Source of the DNA: Desulfobacteraceae bacterium
GTDB lineage: Bacteria > Desulfobacterota > Desulfobacteria > Desulfobacterales > SURF-7
DNA: 45,509 bases
Reading direction: 5' to 3'
Assembly: GCA_003599865.1 (NCBI GenBank)
Contig: QZKS01000094.1
Coordinates: 1 to 45,509 of the forward strand
The notes beneath the pieces were generated by a model. It ran no database searches. It was not told where the DNA came from and saw nothing but the letters and a program-made list of their open reading frames with translations. The position numbers and the translations under genes were made by a program. This document shows, in pieces, positions 7,537-15,487 of this stretch; the first letter of the stretch is position 1; every line of letters starts with the position of its first letter.

Positions 7537-9315
7537 ATGTCTGATAACTCCTTACAAAAAAATGAAAAGCTGATTATTGCCAATTGCAGTGGTTTTTTCG
7601 GTGACCGGTTTTCAGCCGCAAAAGAGATGGTGGAGGGCGGTCCGATTGATGTGTTGACCGGTGACTATCTGGCAGAACTGACCATGGCGATCCTGTTTCG
7701 GCAGACCATGAAAGATCCGAATCTCGGCTATGTTTCCACGTTTTTAAAACAGATGGAACAGGTAATGGGACAATGCCTGGATAAAAACATAAAAGTGGTT
7801 GCCAACGCGGGCGGATTGAATCCAAAGGGATTGGCTGCCAAACTGGAAGAGCTGGCCGGAGTTTTGGGAATTCATCCGAAGATTGCCTATATCGAGGGTG
7901 ATAATTTGCTCCCAAGGATACCCGAACTTCAGGAAAAAGGAGAAGCCTTTATTCATCTGGATAAAGGGATCAGCCTGAAAGATGCAAAAGCACAGCCCAT
8001 ATCGGCAAATGCTTATCTCGGGTGTTGGGGGATTGCCGAAGCCCTGAAACATGGAGCTGATATTGTCGTGGGAGGAAGATTGGCCGATGCCGCTCTGGTA
8101 ATGGGGCCTGCTGCATGGAGATTCAACTGGAAGAGGTATGAATGGGACAAACTGGCAGGTGCTGCGGTGGCTGGTCATATCATTGAGTGCAGTGCGCAAG
8201 CTACCGGAGGAAATTATTCTTTTATTGAAGAAGTACCTTCGTTTAAAAATGTCGGTTTTCCCATTGCCGAGATGTTTGCAGACGGGTCCAGTGTGATTAC
8301 AAAGCATCCGGGAACCGGCGGACTGGTTTCCGTCGGAACCGTTACCGCACAGTTGATCTATGAGATCAGGTCTCCCCGATATTTGACTCCGGATGTGGCT
8401 GCACGATTTGATACCATTGATATTTCGCAGGTTGGGCCGGATCGGGTTCGAATTGCCGGTGTATGCGGCGAACCGCCGACGGATACGGCAAAAGTATGCA
8501 TCAACAATCTGGGTGGTTATCGAAATTCCATGACCATCGTCCTGACCGGACTGGATATCGAACAAAAGGCAAAGATTTTTGAGGATGCCCTTGTCGACAG
8601 TCTCGGCGGCAGGGAAAACTATGAAAAATTCGAAGTCGACCTCACACGTTCCGATAAGACGGATCCCCGAACCAATGAAGAGGCTTTTGCCTATCTGAAA
8701 CTTTCGGTTCTCGATCCGGACCCGAAAAAGGCGGCCGGGTTTTCTTCCAAAATCGTGGAACTGGCATTGGCCAATATTCCGGGATTTACGGCTACGGCGC
8801 CTCCGGGAAAAGGGGCGCCTTCTATTATTCATTGGCCGACACTGGTATCCGTCAAGCATATTACGCAAAAACTTTATGTGGATCAGAAGGAAATCGAAAT
8901 TGAACATACGGACATTCCGGCGGAAAGCTATTCTTTTGATCCTATCGTCGTGAACCCGCCTGAATATCCTGAGGGAGAAACGAAAAAAGCACCTTTTGGA
9001 AGAGTGTTTGCCACCCGATCCGGAGATAAAGGAGGAAATGCCAATCTGGGTGTCTGGGCAAAAACCCCGGAAGCGTATGCATTTCTGGAAAAATTTCTAA
9101 CCGTTGAAAGGCTCAAGGATATCCTCCCGGATATGAAGTCTTATGAGATTGAGCGATATGAAATGCCCAATTTACTGGCGGTGAATTTCTATATCAAAGG
9201 AGTACTCGGTGACGGTGTGGCGGCGTCGTTCCGGAGCGATCCCCAGGCCAAAACCCTGGGTGAGTATCTGCGGGCAAAAATGGTTGAGATGCCGGAATCC
9301 ATTATTCCGGGATAA
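7537..9315 (+). CDS. AtuA-family (acyclic terpene utilisation) protein
   Basis: The 592-residue protein belongs to the AtuA/DUF1446 family: EKLIIANCSGFFGDRFSAA at the start, GPIDVLTGDYLAELTMAIL, VVANAGGLNPKGLA, and the core GADIVVGGRLADAALVMGPAAW. A C-terminal AtuA-associated domain (about residues 480-592) contains ATRSGDKGGNANLGVWA. Biochemical function is not established; the gene is needed for growth on citronellol/geraniol in Pseudomonas and also occurs beside methylcrotonyl-CoA-type carboxylases elsewhere. The operon shows no HMG-CoA-lyase-like gene, so a role in processing the branched 3-hydroxyglutaryl-CoA product is conceivable but unproven. The frame is open back to 7384; I chose the ATG at 7537 because GGGGGA lies just before it, while the ATG at 7525 lacks a site. 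Confidence 0.87.
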   Translation: MSDNSLQKNEKLIIANCSGFFGDRFSAAKEMVEGGPIDVLTGDYLAELTMAILFRQTMKDPNLGYVSTFLKQMEQVMGQCLDKNIKVVANAGGLNPKGLAAKLEELAGVLGIHPKIAYIEGDNLLPRIPELQEKGEAFIHLDKGISLKDAKAQPISANAYLGCWGIAEALKHGADIVVGGRLADAALVMGPAAWRFNWKRYEWDKLAGAAVAGHIIECSAQATGGNYSFIEEVPSFKNVGFPIAEMFADGSSVITKHPGTGGLVSVGTVTAQLIYEIRSPRYLTPDVAARFDTIDISQVGPDRVRIAGVCGEPPTDTAKVCINNLGGYRNSMTIVLTGLDIEQKAKIFEDALVDSLGGRENYEKFEVDLTRSDKTDPRTNEEAFAYLKLSVLDPDPKKAAGFSSKIVELALANIPGFTATAPPGKGAPSIIHWPTLVSVKHITQKLYVDQKEIEIEHTDIPAESYSFDPIVVNPPEYPEGETKKAPFGRVFATRSGDKGGNANLGVWAKTPEAYAFLEKFLTVERLKDILPDMKSYEIERYEMPNLLAVNFYIKGVLGDGVAASFRSDPQAKTLGEYLRAKMVEMPESIIPG

Positions 9316-9369
9316 GGAACCGCTGACGGATTCCATAAACATAGTTTGTGAACAGAACAGGAGGCAGCA

Positions 9370-10521
9370 ATGGGAAGTGAGATGTATTTTACCAAAGAAC
9401 ATGAAATGGTGCGTAAGGCGATTCGAGACTTCGTGAACAAGGAAATCAATCCCTATGTGGACGAATGGGAAGAGGCAGGAATCGCACCATTGCATGATCT
9501 GTTTAAAAAAATGGGTGATCTGGGGTTTTTGGGATTGCGATATGATGAAAAATATGGCGGGGAAGGTCTCGATTACTGGCATGAGCTGGTGCTTCTGGAA
9601 GAAATCGGACATATCCGCTGTGGCGGAATTCCCATGGCGATTGCTGTTCAAACCAATATGGCAACACCAGCCATTGCCGAATTCGGCAGCGAATATCTGA
9701 AGGAGACCTATCTCACGCCTGCCATCAAAGGGGATATGGTTGCAGCGATTGCCGTAACAGAACCGGATGCAGGTTCCGATGTTGCAGCCCTGAGAACCAC
9801 AGCGACAAAAGAAGGGGATCACTATATCATCAATGGCTCCAAGACCTATATCACCAATGGAACCCAGGCGGATTTTTTAACCCTTCTGGCACGGTCAAGC
9901 GACGTCCCCGGATATCACTCATTCAGCCTTTTTGTTGTACCGACCAATCTTCCGGGGTTTCAAGTCAGCAAGAAACTGGATAAACTGGGAATGAGAAGCA
10001 GTGATACCGCAGAGCTTTACTTTGACAACATGAAAATACCGGCGGAAAATCTGATCGGCGTCGAAGGAGAAGGATTTATCCAGCAGATGCAGCAGTTTCA
10101 GCATGAGCGTTTTGCCTGCATGCCCATGACCTATATCGGTGCCAGGGATATGATCGATGAGACCGTAAAATACCTGAGAGGCCGGATTGTTTTTGGCAAA
10201 CCATTGATAAAAAAGCAGGTCCTCCGTCATCGTCTTGTCAAATGGCTGACGGATATCGAATGCCTGCAGCAACTCACCTACCATATTGTACGCATGAAAA
10301 TGGCAGGCAAGGATGTTACCAAGGAAATATCCATGGGCAAACTGTTCAGCGGCAATCTTCTGGATGAAATGGCCGGCGGATGTCTGCAGATGTTCGGCGG
10401 CATGGGTTTTATGAATGAGATGCCGATCTCCCGATACTATCGGGATTCCAAACTGATCTCCATTGGCGGCGGTGCCAGTGAAGTGATGAGCGAGATTTTG
10501 TCCAAACTGGAAGGTTTTTAA
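9370..10521 (+). CDS. Acyl-CoA dehydrogenase 1
   Basis: The 383-residue FAD enzyme oxidises an acyl-CoA to the 2-enoyl-CoA and passes electrons to ETF. Typical blocks are the N-terminal helical domain (MYFTKEHEMVRKAIRDFVNK), AIAVTEPDAGSDVAALRTTA, GSKTYITNGTQADF, and the C-terminal LQMFGGMGFMNEMPISRYYRD. The site of the usual catalytic Glu in the YEGT loop is Gly here (SIGGGASEVM), whereas helix G carries QHERF with E246. That is the isovaleryl-CoA/long-chain dehydrogenase arrangement, consistent with a branched substrate (isovaleryl- or citronellyl-CoA-like). GGAGG sits six bases before the ATG. It is the sixth of nine structural genes after the regulator. Confidence 0.9.
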   Translation: MGSEMYFTKEHEMVRKAIRDFVNKEINPYVDEWEEAGIAPLHDLFKKMGDLGFLGLRYDEKYGGEGLDYWHELVLLEEIGHIRCGGIPMAIAVQTNMATPAIAEFGSEYLKETYLTPAIKGDMVAAIAVTEPDAGSDVAALRTTATKEGDHYIINGSKTYITNGTQADFLTLLARSSDVPGYHSFSLFVVPTNLPGFQVSKKLDKLGMRSSDTAELYFDNMKIPAENLIGVEGEGFIQQMQQFQHERFACMPMTYIGARDMIDETVKYLRGRIVFGKPLIKKQVLRHRLVKWLTDIECLQQLTYHIVRMKMAGKDVTKEISMGKLFSGNLLDEMAGGCLQMFGGMGFMNEMPISRYYRDSKLISIGGGASEVMSEILSKLEGF

Positions 10522-10535
10522 CCGGGAGAAGGCAG

Positions 10536-11342
10536 ATGAAAGATATTTGCAAAGATCTTTATGACGAATATGAGTTGCTTGACTCTATTGTTTCCGGCCT
10601 CAGCGATGCGGAATGGGAGATGGTCACCCCGTTTTACGGATGGACCATCAAGGATGAGATCAGCCATATCGCCTATTATGACGAGGCTGCACGATTATCG
10701 GCAACGAGTCAGGAAGCATTCACCTTGCATATGACGAAAATGCTGGAAGGATTCACCACTTTTGACGATATGCACGCCAAGGTCAATCAGGTCGGGGGAC
10801 GCCTATCCGTACCGGACCTTTTGGGATGGTGGCGGAAAGAACGGAATCAGCTTATTGCCGAATATCAAAAACTGGATCCAAAAGATCGTCTGCCCTGGTA
10901 TGGGCCGACCATGAGTGCCAGATCATCGGCCACGGCGCGTCTGATGGAGACATGGGCGCATGGACAGGACATTGTGGACGCACTGAAGGTGACCCGTTCC
11001 GGAACCGATCGGCTGAAACATATTGCCCATATCGGCGTATCCACATTCGGGTGGACGTTTAAAAACCGGGGGATGGAAATTCCCGGGAAAAAGGTCCAGG
11101 TAGTATTGACGGCTCCTTCCGGTGATATCTGGTCCTGGAATCCGGAAGAGAAGAATGAGATGATCAAAGGCGCTGCTCAAGATTTTTGTCTGGTTGTTAC
11201 CCAAAGACGCAATGTACTGGATACGGAATTGGAAGTAACAGGGAAAACTGCACAGGAATGGATGAAGATCGCCCAGGCCTTTGCAGGGCCGGCGGAGGAT
11301 GGACCGTTGCCTGGGGTGAGAAAGTTGTCAATCAAAATATAG
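10536..11342 (+). CDS. TIGR03084-type DinB/maleylpyruvate-isomerase-fold metalloprotein
   Basis: The 268-residue protein begins with a DinB-like four-helix region typical of the mycothiol-dependent maleylpyruvate isomerase N-terminal domain. A likely metal triad is visible: H44 (ISHIAYYD), E138 and H142 (METWAHGQDI), the expected E-x3-H. The C-terminal third (about 170-268) is a separate alpha/beta domain. The whole resembles the uncharacterised TIGR03084 family. Family relatives use mycothiol in actinobacteria, a thiol not known from Desulfobacterota, so another thiol or no thiol must be assumed. It sits tightly between the two acyl-CoA dehydrogenase genes (14 and 18 bp gaps), so a role in the same pathway is very likely although its reaction is unknown. 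Confidence 0.75.
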   Translation: MKDICKDLYDEYELLDSIVSGLSDAEWEMVTPFYGWTIKDEISHIAYYDEAARLSATSQEAFTLHMTKMLEGFTTFDDMHAKVNQVGGRLSVPDLLGWWRKERNQLIAEYQKLDPKDRLPWYGPTMSARSSATARLMETWAHGQDIVDALKVTRSGTDRLKHIAHIGVSTFGWTFKNRGMEIPGKKVQVVLTAPSGDIWSWNPEEKNEMIKGAAQDFCLVVTQRRNVLDTELEVTGKTAQEWMKIAQAFAGPAEDGPLPGVRKLSIKI

Positions 11343-11360
11343 TGAGCAAGAGGGCGTAAC

Positions 11361-12521
11361 ATGGATTCCAGTAAGCAGCCGAAAAAGACATACCAGAAAT
11401 ACTTTACCAAAGAGCATGATCTGTTGCGAAGTGCCCTGAGGGATTGGGTGAAAAAAGAGATTCTCCCGAACATCGAGGAATGGGAAGAGGCCGGGGAATT
11501 CCCCAGGGAATTATATGAAAAGGCAGGAGAGCTGGGCTTTCTGGGGATCGGTTTCCCGGAAGATGTCGGCGGCGCTTCCGGTGATGTTTTTGATGCCATC
11601 ATTCTCAATGAAGAGCTGATGCGATCCGGTTCCGGCGGGCTTGCCGCAGGGCTTGGCTCTCTCGGAATCGCCTTACCGCCGATTATCCATAAAGGCACGC
11701 CGGAACAGAAGGAAAGATTCGCCAAACCGGTGATTGCCGGCAAGAGAATCGCCGCTCTTGGTGTTACAGAGCCTGGAGGCGGGTCTGATGTGGCCAACAT
11801 CCGGACCACTGCTGTCCGGGACGGTGATCATTATATTGTGAACGGCAGCAAAACCTTCATTACCAGCGGCGTCCGGGCGGATCAGCTGACCTGTGCCGTC
11901 CGTACCGGAGGCGAGGGAGCCCATGGCATCAGTTTCCTGGTAATTGAATCCGATACACCCGGGTATTCGGTCGGGAAAAAATTAAAAAAAACCGGATGGT
12001 GGGCATCGGATACGGCCGAGATTTTTCTGGATGATTGCCGGGTTCCCGCGGAAAATCTGATCGGTGAAGAAAATATGGGATTCTACACCATCATGGAGAA
12101 TTTTCAGATGGAACGGCTTCAGCTTTGCGTCATGGCCAACATGACCGCCCAGATGGCACTAGGGGAAGCCATGAAATATGTAAAAGAGCGCAAGGCGTTC
12201 GGAAAATCCCTTTCCGGATTTCAGGTGACGCGTCATAAACTTGCGGACATGGCTACCCTTGTTGAGGCCAGTCGTGAGTTCACCTATCGGATTGCGGCCA
12301 AAATCGATGCCGGCGAAAATCAGGTAAAAGAGATTTCCATGGCCAAGAATTTTGCCTGCAGCATCAGCGACAAGGTTACCTATGATGCGGTTCAGCTTTT
12401 CGGCGGTTATGGTTATATGCGTGGTTATCTCGTGGAAAGGCTGTATCGGGATAACCGGATTCTGTCTATCGGCGGAGGGACCACTGAAATTATGAAGGAG
12501 ATCATATCCAAGTTGATGTAG
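11361..12521 (+). CDS. Acyl-CoA dehydrogenase 2
   Basis: The 386-residue acyl-CoA dehydrogenase is a paralogue of the one encoded at 9370. It shows KYFTKEHDLLRSALRDWVKK, GVTEPGGGSDVANIRTTAV, GSKTFITSGVRADQLT, RKAFGKSLSGFQVTRHKLADM and LFGGYGYMRGYLVERLYRD. The catalytic base again appears to be in helix G (FQMERL, E251), with Gly at the other family position (SIGGGTTEIM). Having two dehydrogenases of the branched/long-chain class in one operon suggests two oxidation steps on one carbon skeleton, or two related substrates. The operon contains no ETF gene, so electrons presumably go to an ETF encoded elsewhere. Confidence 0.9.
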   Translation: MDSSKQPKKTYQKYFTKEHDLLRSALRDWVKKEILPNIEEWEEAGEFPRELYEKAGELGFLGIGFPEDVGGASGDVFDAIILNEELMRSGSGGLAAGLGSLGIALPPIIHKGTPEQKERFAKPVIAGKRIAALGVTEPGGGSDVANIRTTAVRDGDHYIVNGSKTFITSGVRADQLTCAVRTGGEGAHGISFLVIESDTPGYSVGKKLKKTGWWASDTAEIFLDDCRVPAENLIGEENMGFYTIMENFQMERLQLCVMANMTAQMALGEAMKYVKERKAFGKSLSGFQVTRHKLADMATLVEASREFTYRIAAKIDAGENQVKEISMAKNFACSISDKVTYDAVQLFGGYGYMRGYLVERLYRDNRILSIGGGTTEIMKEIISKLM

Positions 12522-12596
12522 TTTCCGGTTGACGGTATCCAGAGCCGGCGCTTGTGTCATTTTCATAATGTAACCTGTTTGATGAAAGGAAATTCA

Positions 12597-14597
12597 ATGT
12601 ATCCGTATTTATCCAGTCCGATTACCATCAATTCCCTTACGGTCAGGAATCGAATCATTTACCCGGCTCTTGGCGTTCTGTATTCCTATGATCGAAAACT
12701 GAATGATCGGTACTATCATTTTTTTGAGGAAAAGGCCCGGGGTGGTGCGGGGATTGTAACGGTAGGGCCGGTGGGGGTTGATTTTATCGGTTCGGGCATT
12801 ATTGTCCTTTCTCTGGCAGAGGATGAGGCGATTCCTTCATTTGTCAAACTGACATCCCTTATCAAAGAACAGGGGGCAGCACCCTGGATTCAGCTTTTCC
12901 ACGCCGGAGCATACTCCCATCCGTTTATCATCGATGGAAAAGAACCCATTGCCCCGTCACCGATTTTTTCAAAATATTCCAAGGCAACACCCAGGGAAAT
13001 GACACGGGAAGATATTGAAACGGTTCAGACCGCGTTTGTCCGGGCGGCTCTTCGGGCCAAGGAGGCCGGGTTTGCCGGTGTGGAAATCATCGCCTCCGGA
13101 GGGTATCTCATTACCCAGTTTGTTTCTCCCCTTCGGAATCAGCGAACCGATCAATATGGCGGAACATTTGAGAACCGGATGCGCTTCCCACGGGAATTGA
13201 TTGAAAGATTGCGGGAAAAGCTGGGACCGGATTATCCGCTTACCATCCGCATGGCAGGGAATGATTTTGTTCCCGGCAGCAATACCGATGCGGAAACACC
13301 GGCGATCGCACAGGTATATGAAAAGGCAGGAGTGGATCTGATCAACGTGACCGGGGGCTGGCATGAGACCAAGGTTCCGCAGCTTCCCATGGATCTGCCG
13401 CGCTCCGGCTTTTCTTATCTGGCAGCGAATATCAAGAAAGTGGTATCTGTTCCGGTGGTGGCTTCCAACCGGATTTCCGATCCGGATGCGGCGGAAAAAA
13501 TCCTGCAGGACGGATGCGCCGATATGGTCAGTTTGGGAAGGGTTCTGATCGCCGACCCCTATTGGCCTCAGAAGGCATTTCAAGGGAAAAAAGAGGAAAT
13601 CCGTCCGTGTGTGGCCTGCTCACAAGGCTGTACGGATGAGATTTTCAGTGGAAAACCGGTTTTCTGTACGGGCAATCCCATGGCCGGATTTGAGGGCGAG
13701 CGGAAAATCAAAAAAACCGCCCAGCCCCAAAAGGTCATGGTGATCGGTGCCGGAGCCGCCGGACTGGAGGCAGCCGTAACCGCGTCTATTGCGGGCCATC
13801 AGGTAACGGTTTATGAAAAAGGGAATGATATCGGCGGACAGCTCTATATTGCCGGAGCCCCTCCGCATAAAAATGAAATCTGGGAATTTATCCGGTATTA
13901 CCGGGCCATGATTCGCAAATACAATATTCCGGTGCGCCTGAATACCGCAGTGGACCGATCGTTCATTCAAAATGAAAAACCCGATCACATCATTGTGGCG
14001 GAAGGTGCTGAAGCGCTGATTCCACCGATCCAGGGTGTGGATGATCCATGTGTATTATCCGCATGGGATGTGCTGAAAAACAATCCCTTGCTGGGAAAAA
14101 ATGTCGCGATTATCGGCGGCGGAGCTGTGGGCCTGGAAACCGCTCTTTTTGTGGCGGACCGGGGTACGATCAGACCGGATGTACTTCATTTTTTGTTTGC
14201 TTATGATGCGGAACCCATAGACAGGCTTCGGGATTTGATGTTTCATGGTACTTCCCAGGTGACGGTTTTTGAGATGCTTCCCAAGGTCGGCAAGGATGTG
14301 GGAAAATCCACCAAATGGGTTTTGTTCGGCAATCTGGAGAAACACGGCATTCAGATCCGAACCCAGGCCAAAGTGTGTTCCATCCATCATGGGACAGTTG
14401 TGTATGAGACAGATGGAAAAACAGAAAAAATGCAGTTTGACAATGTAATTCTGGCATCCGGTTCAAGGCCGGTCCAGCGGCTTTCAAAGGAAATTGCAGA
14501 ACTCGGCATACCATATAAAACCGTCGGAGATTGCGTTCAGGTTGGAAAGATCAATGATGCGATTCATGGCGGATTTTTGGCTGCATTGGATATTTAA
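12597..14597 (+). CDS. Old-yellow-enzyme family NADH:flavin oxidoreductase, 2,4-dienoyl-CoA reductase (FadH)-like
   Basis: The 666-residue protein has the FadH architecture: an N-terminal FMN-binding TIM barrel (about 1-340; RNQRTDQYGGTFENRMRFP is the typical block), then four cysteines for a 4Fe-4S cluster (C338-x2-C341-x3-C345-x11-C357), then a FAD/NAD(P) domain with VMVIGAGAAGLEAA and NVAIIGGGAVGLETALF Rossmann motifs. The enzyme class reduces conjugated dienoyl-CoA or enoate double bonds and would suit removal of extra double bonds in an isoprenoid chain; the exact substrate is unknown. A TTG further upstream (12552) is in frame, but the ATG at 12597 has AAAGGA six bases before it. It is the last gene of the operon. 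Confidence 0.87.
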   Translation: MYPYLSSPITINSLTVRNRIIYPALGVLYSYDRKLNDRYYHFFEEKARGGAGIVTVGPVGVDFIGSGIIVLSLAEDEAIPSFVKLTSLIKEQGAAPWIQLFHAGAYSHPFIIDGKEPIAPSPIFSKYSKATPREMTREDIETVQTAFVRAALRAKEAGFAGVEIIASGGYLITQFVSPLRNQRTDQYGGTFENRMRFPRELIERLREKLGPDYPLTIRMAGNDFVPGSNTDAETPAIAQVYEKAGVDLINVTGGWHETKVPQLPMDLPRSGFSYLAANIKKVVSVPVVASNRISDPDAAEKILQDGCADMVSLGRVLIADPYWPQKAFQGKKEEIRPCVACSQGCTDEIFSGKPVFCTGNPMAGFEGERKIKKTAQPQKVMVIGAGAAGLEAAVTASIAGHQVTVYEKGNDIGGQLYIAGAPPHKNEIWEFIRYYRAMIRKYNIPVRLNTAVDRSFIQNEKPDHIIVAEGAEALIPPIQGVDDPCVLSAWDVLKNNPLLGKNVAIIGGGAVGLETALFVADRGTIRPDVLHFLFAYDAEPIDRLRDLMFHGTSQVTVFEMLPKVGKDVGKSTKWVLFGNLEKHGIQIRTQAKVCSIHHGTVVYETDGKTEKMQFDNVILASGSRPVQRLSKEIAELGIPYKTVGDCVQVGKINDAIHGGFLAALDI

Positions 14598-14600
14598 CCG

Positions 14601-14660
14601 GGTTTTTTGAAAAATCAGCCCGGGATCAGCGTAATCAATTGTATTCTGATCCTGGGCTTT
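14601..14660. terminator. Bidirectional hairpin terminator
   Basis: AGCCCGGGATCAG (14617-14629) and CTGATCCTGGGCT (14646-14658) form a 13-bp stem with one mismatch and a 16-nt loop. On the plus strand it is followed by a short T-rich stretch, on the minus strand by ATTTTTCAAAAAA, so it can end both the acyl-CoA operon and the opposing gene. The hairpin lies inside the last codons of the convergent minus-strand gene. Confidence 0.65.
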
Positions 14661-14998
14661 ATTGCAGGCTTGTTTTGACGGCTGATCCGGATTTTGGCTT
14701 TTTGTCCGCTTGACGGATAGGTGATAGTCCAATAATGATCTCCCAAATTTTGCAGATGTACCATATTGGATGGTTTCAGCTTTTTAAATCCAAGTGCGGT
14801 TAATTGCCGTGTATCCCGGATGGAGGCTGTCAGGCTGCCCCCTTTTTGAACATGTTCCAGTTCAAGGATTGTCGGCTGAAGATCGAGCCGGTCCAGAATT
14901 TCATGCAGGGCAATGGATTCCGCATGAACGGTCATGGGAAAGATTGCGAATAAAATGAAGATCCGGATATAGATGGTGAATCGACCTGCTCTGATCAT
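14615..14998 (-). CDS. Small secreted protein, function unknown
   Basis: The 127-residue protein has a clear Sec signal: MIRAGRF, then a hydrophobic core YIRIFILFAIFPM, and a likely cleavage after VHA. The mature part (about 102 residues) contains ALHEILDRLDLQPTILELEHV and a Lys/Arg-rich, beta-prone C-terminus with IRISRQNKPAIKPRIRIQL. I recognise no family and see no cysteine or lipobox. The frame is open to 15079, but the ATG at 14998 has GGGGAA upstream and puts the signal peptide at the N-terminus. It has its own promoter (15131-15159) and converges on the preceding operon. Confidence 0.6.
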   Translation of the reverse strand: MIRAGRFTIYIRIFILFAIFPMTVHAESIALHEILDRLDLQPTILELEHVQKGGSLTASIRDTRQLTALGFKKLKPSNMVHLQNLGDHYWTITYPSSGQKAKIRISRQNKPAIKPRIRIQLITLIPG

Positions 14999-15120
14999 GA
15001 CTGTTCCCCTGATGAAAATATTGTCAACCTGTCCGCTTCTTTTATAGACCTCATCCTTAATTGTAAAAAAACATTTCAAGTTGACCTATAGTGTACCGGA
15101 TAAAAGCAATATCTGATTTT

Positions 15121-15137
15121 CTATATCATGAATATAG
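15121..15137. promoter_or_regulatory. Perfect inverted repeat over the -10 of the secreted-protein promoter
   Basis: CTATAT-CATGA-ATATAG is a perfect 6-5-6 palindrome that covers the -10 hexamer (15131-15136) of the minus-strand promoter. Its position suggests a repressor site; the protein that binds is unknown. Confidence 0.4.
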
Positions 15138-15159
15138 GGGAAAGACCATTGGGTGTCAA
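15131..15159 (-). promoter_or_regulatory. Sigma70 promoter for the small secreted protein
   Basis: On the minus strand TTGACA (15159-15154) is followed after exactly 17 bp by TATATT (15136-15131). The predicted start is near 15124, giving an untranslated leader of about 125 nt before the ATG at 14998. Confidence 0.6.
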
Positions 15160-15267
15160 CAGGTCTGATTTGGTGTGGTTCATGTTTCAGAACCGAATTT
15201 TTCTAAAAAATTCAAAATGATATCAGAATAATCCCGATACGGTTGCGTTGCCGGAAGAGTGAAGCTG

Positions 15268-15306
15268 TCCTGCTATGCAGGATTAAATGTCCTGTCATGC
15301 AGGACA
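15268..15306. promoter_or_regulatory. Two tandem palindromes (possible activator sites)
   Basis: TCCTGC-TAT-GCAGGA (15268-15282) and TGTCCTG-TCATG-CAGGACA (15288-15306) are perfect inverted repeats sharing CCTG...CAGGA arms, with centres 22 bp apart, two helical turns. They lie about 115-135 bp upstream of the candidate sigma54 promoter at 15410, where enhancer-binding proteins usually bind. Confidence 0.45.
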
Positions 15307-15409
15307 TGTCCCATCCTGTTTTTTCAGATCCTGTTTTGAAAAATGGGTTTAGCATTTCTAATTTGTCGAAATCATATTAAAAAAAAATAAATTTACGATG
15401 TCAATCTTT

Positions 15410-15425
15410 TGGCTTGATTCTTGAA
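15410..15425 (+). promoter_or_regulatory. Candidate sigma54 promoter (weak -12)
   Basis: TGGCTTGATTCTTGAA matches the -24/-12 pattern TGGCACG-N4-TTGCA in the GG element and spacing, but the -12 element reads GA instead of GC. Transcription would begin about 50 nt before the MBL-like gene. An A-rich tract just upstream (around 15380) is compatible with bending. Confidence 0.4.
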
Positions 15426-15487
15426 ATATTTCTGCGGCAATGGTTTGCTTTGTTAAACTTTTATTACACCGGAAGGGAGGCAAAATA

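Noticed and set aside
7744-8907. 387-codon open frame on the minus strand
   Set aside because: It is fully antisense to the AtuA-family gene, has no ribosome-binding site, and encodes no recognisable domain; the plus-strand protein matches a known family along its whole length.
12552-12596. N-terminal extension of the FadH-like protein from a TTG
   Set aside because: The ATG at 12597 has AAAGGA at the right distance and begins the typical FMN-barrel N-terminus; the extension looks non-coding.
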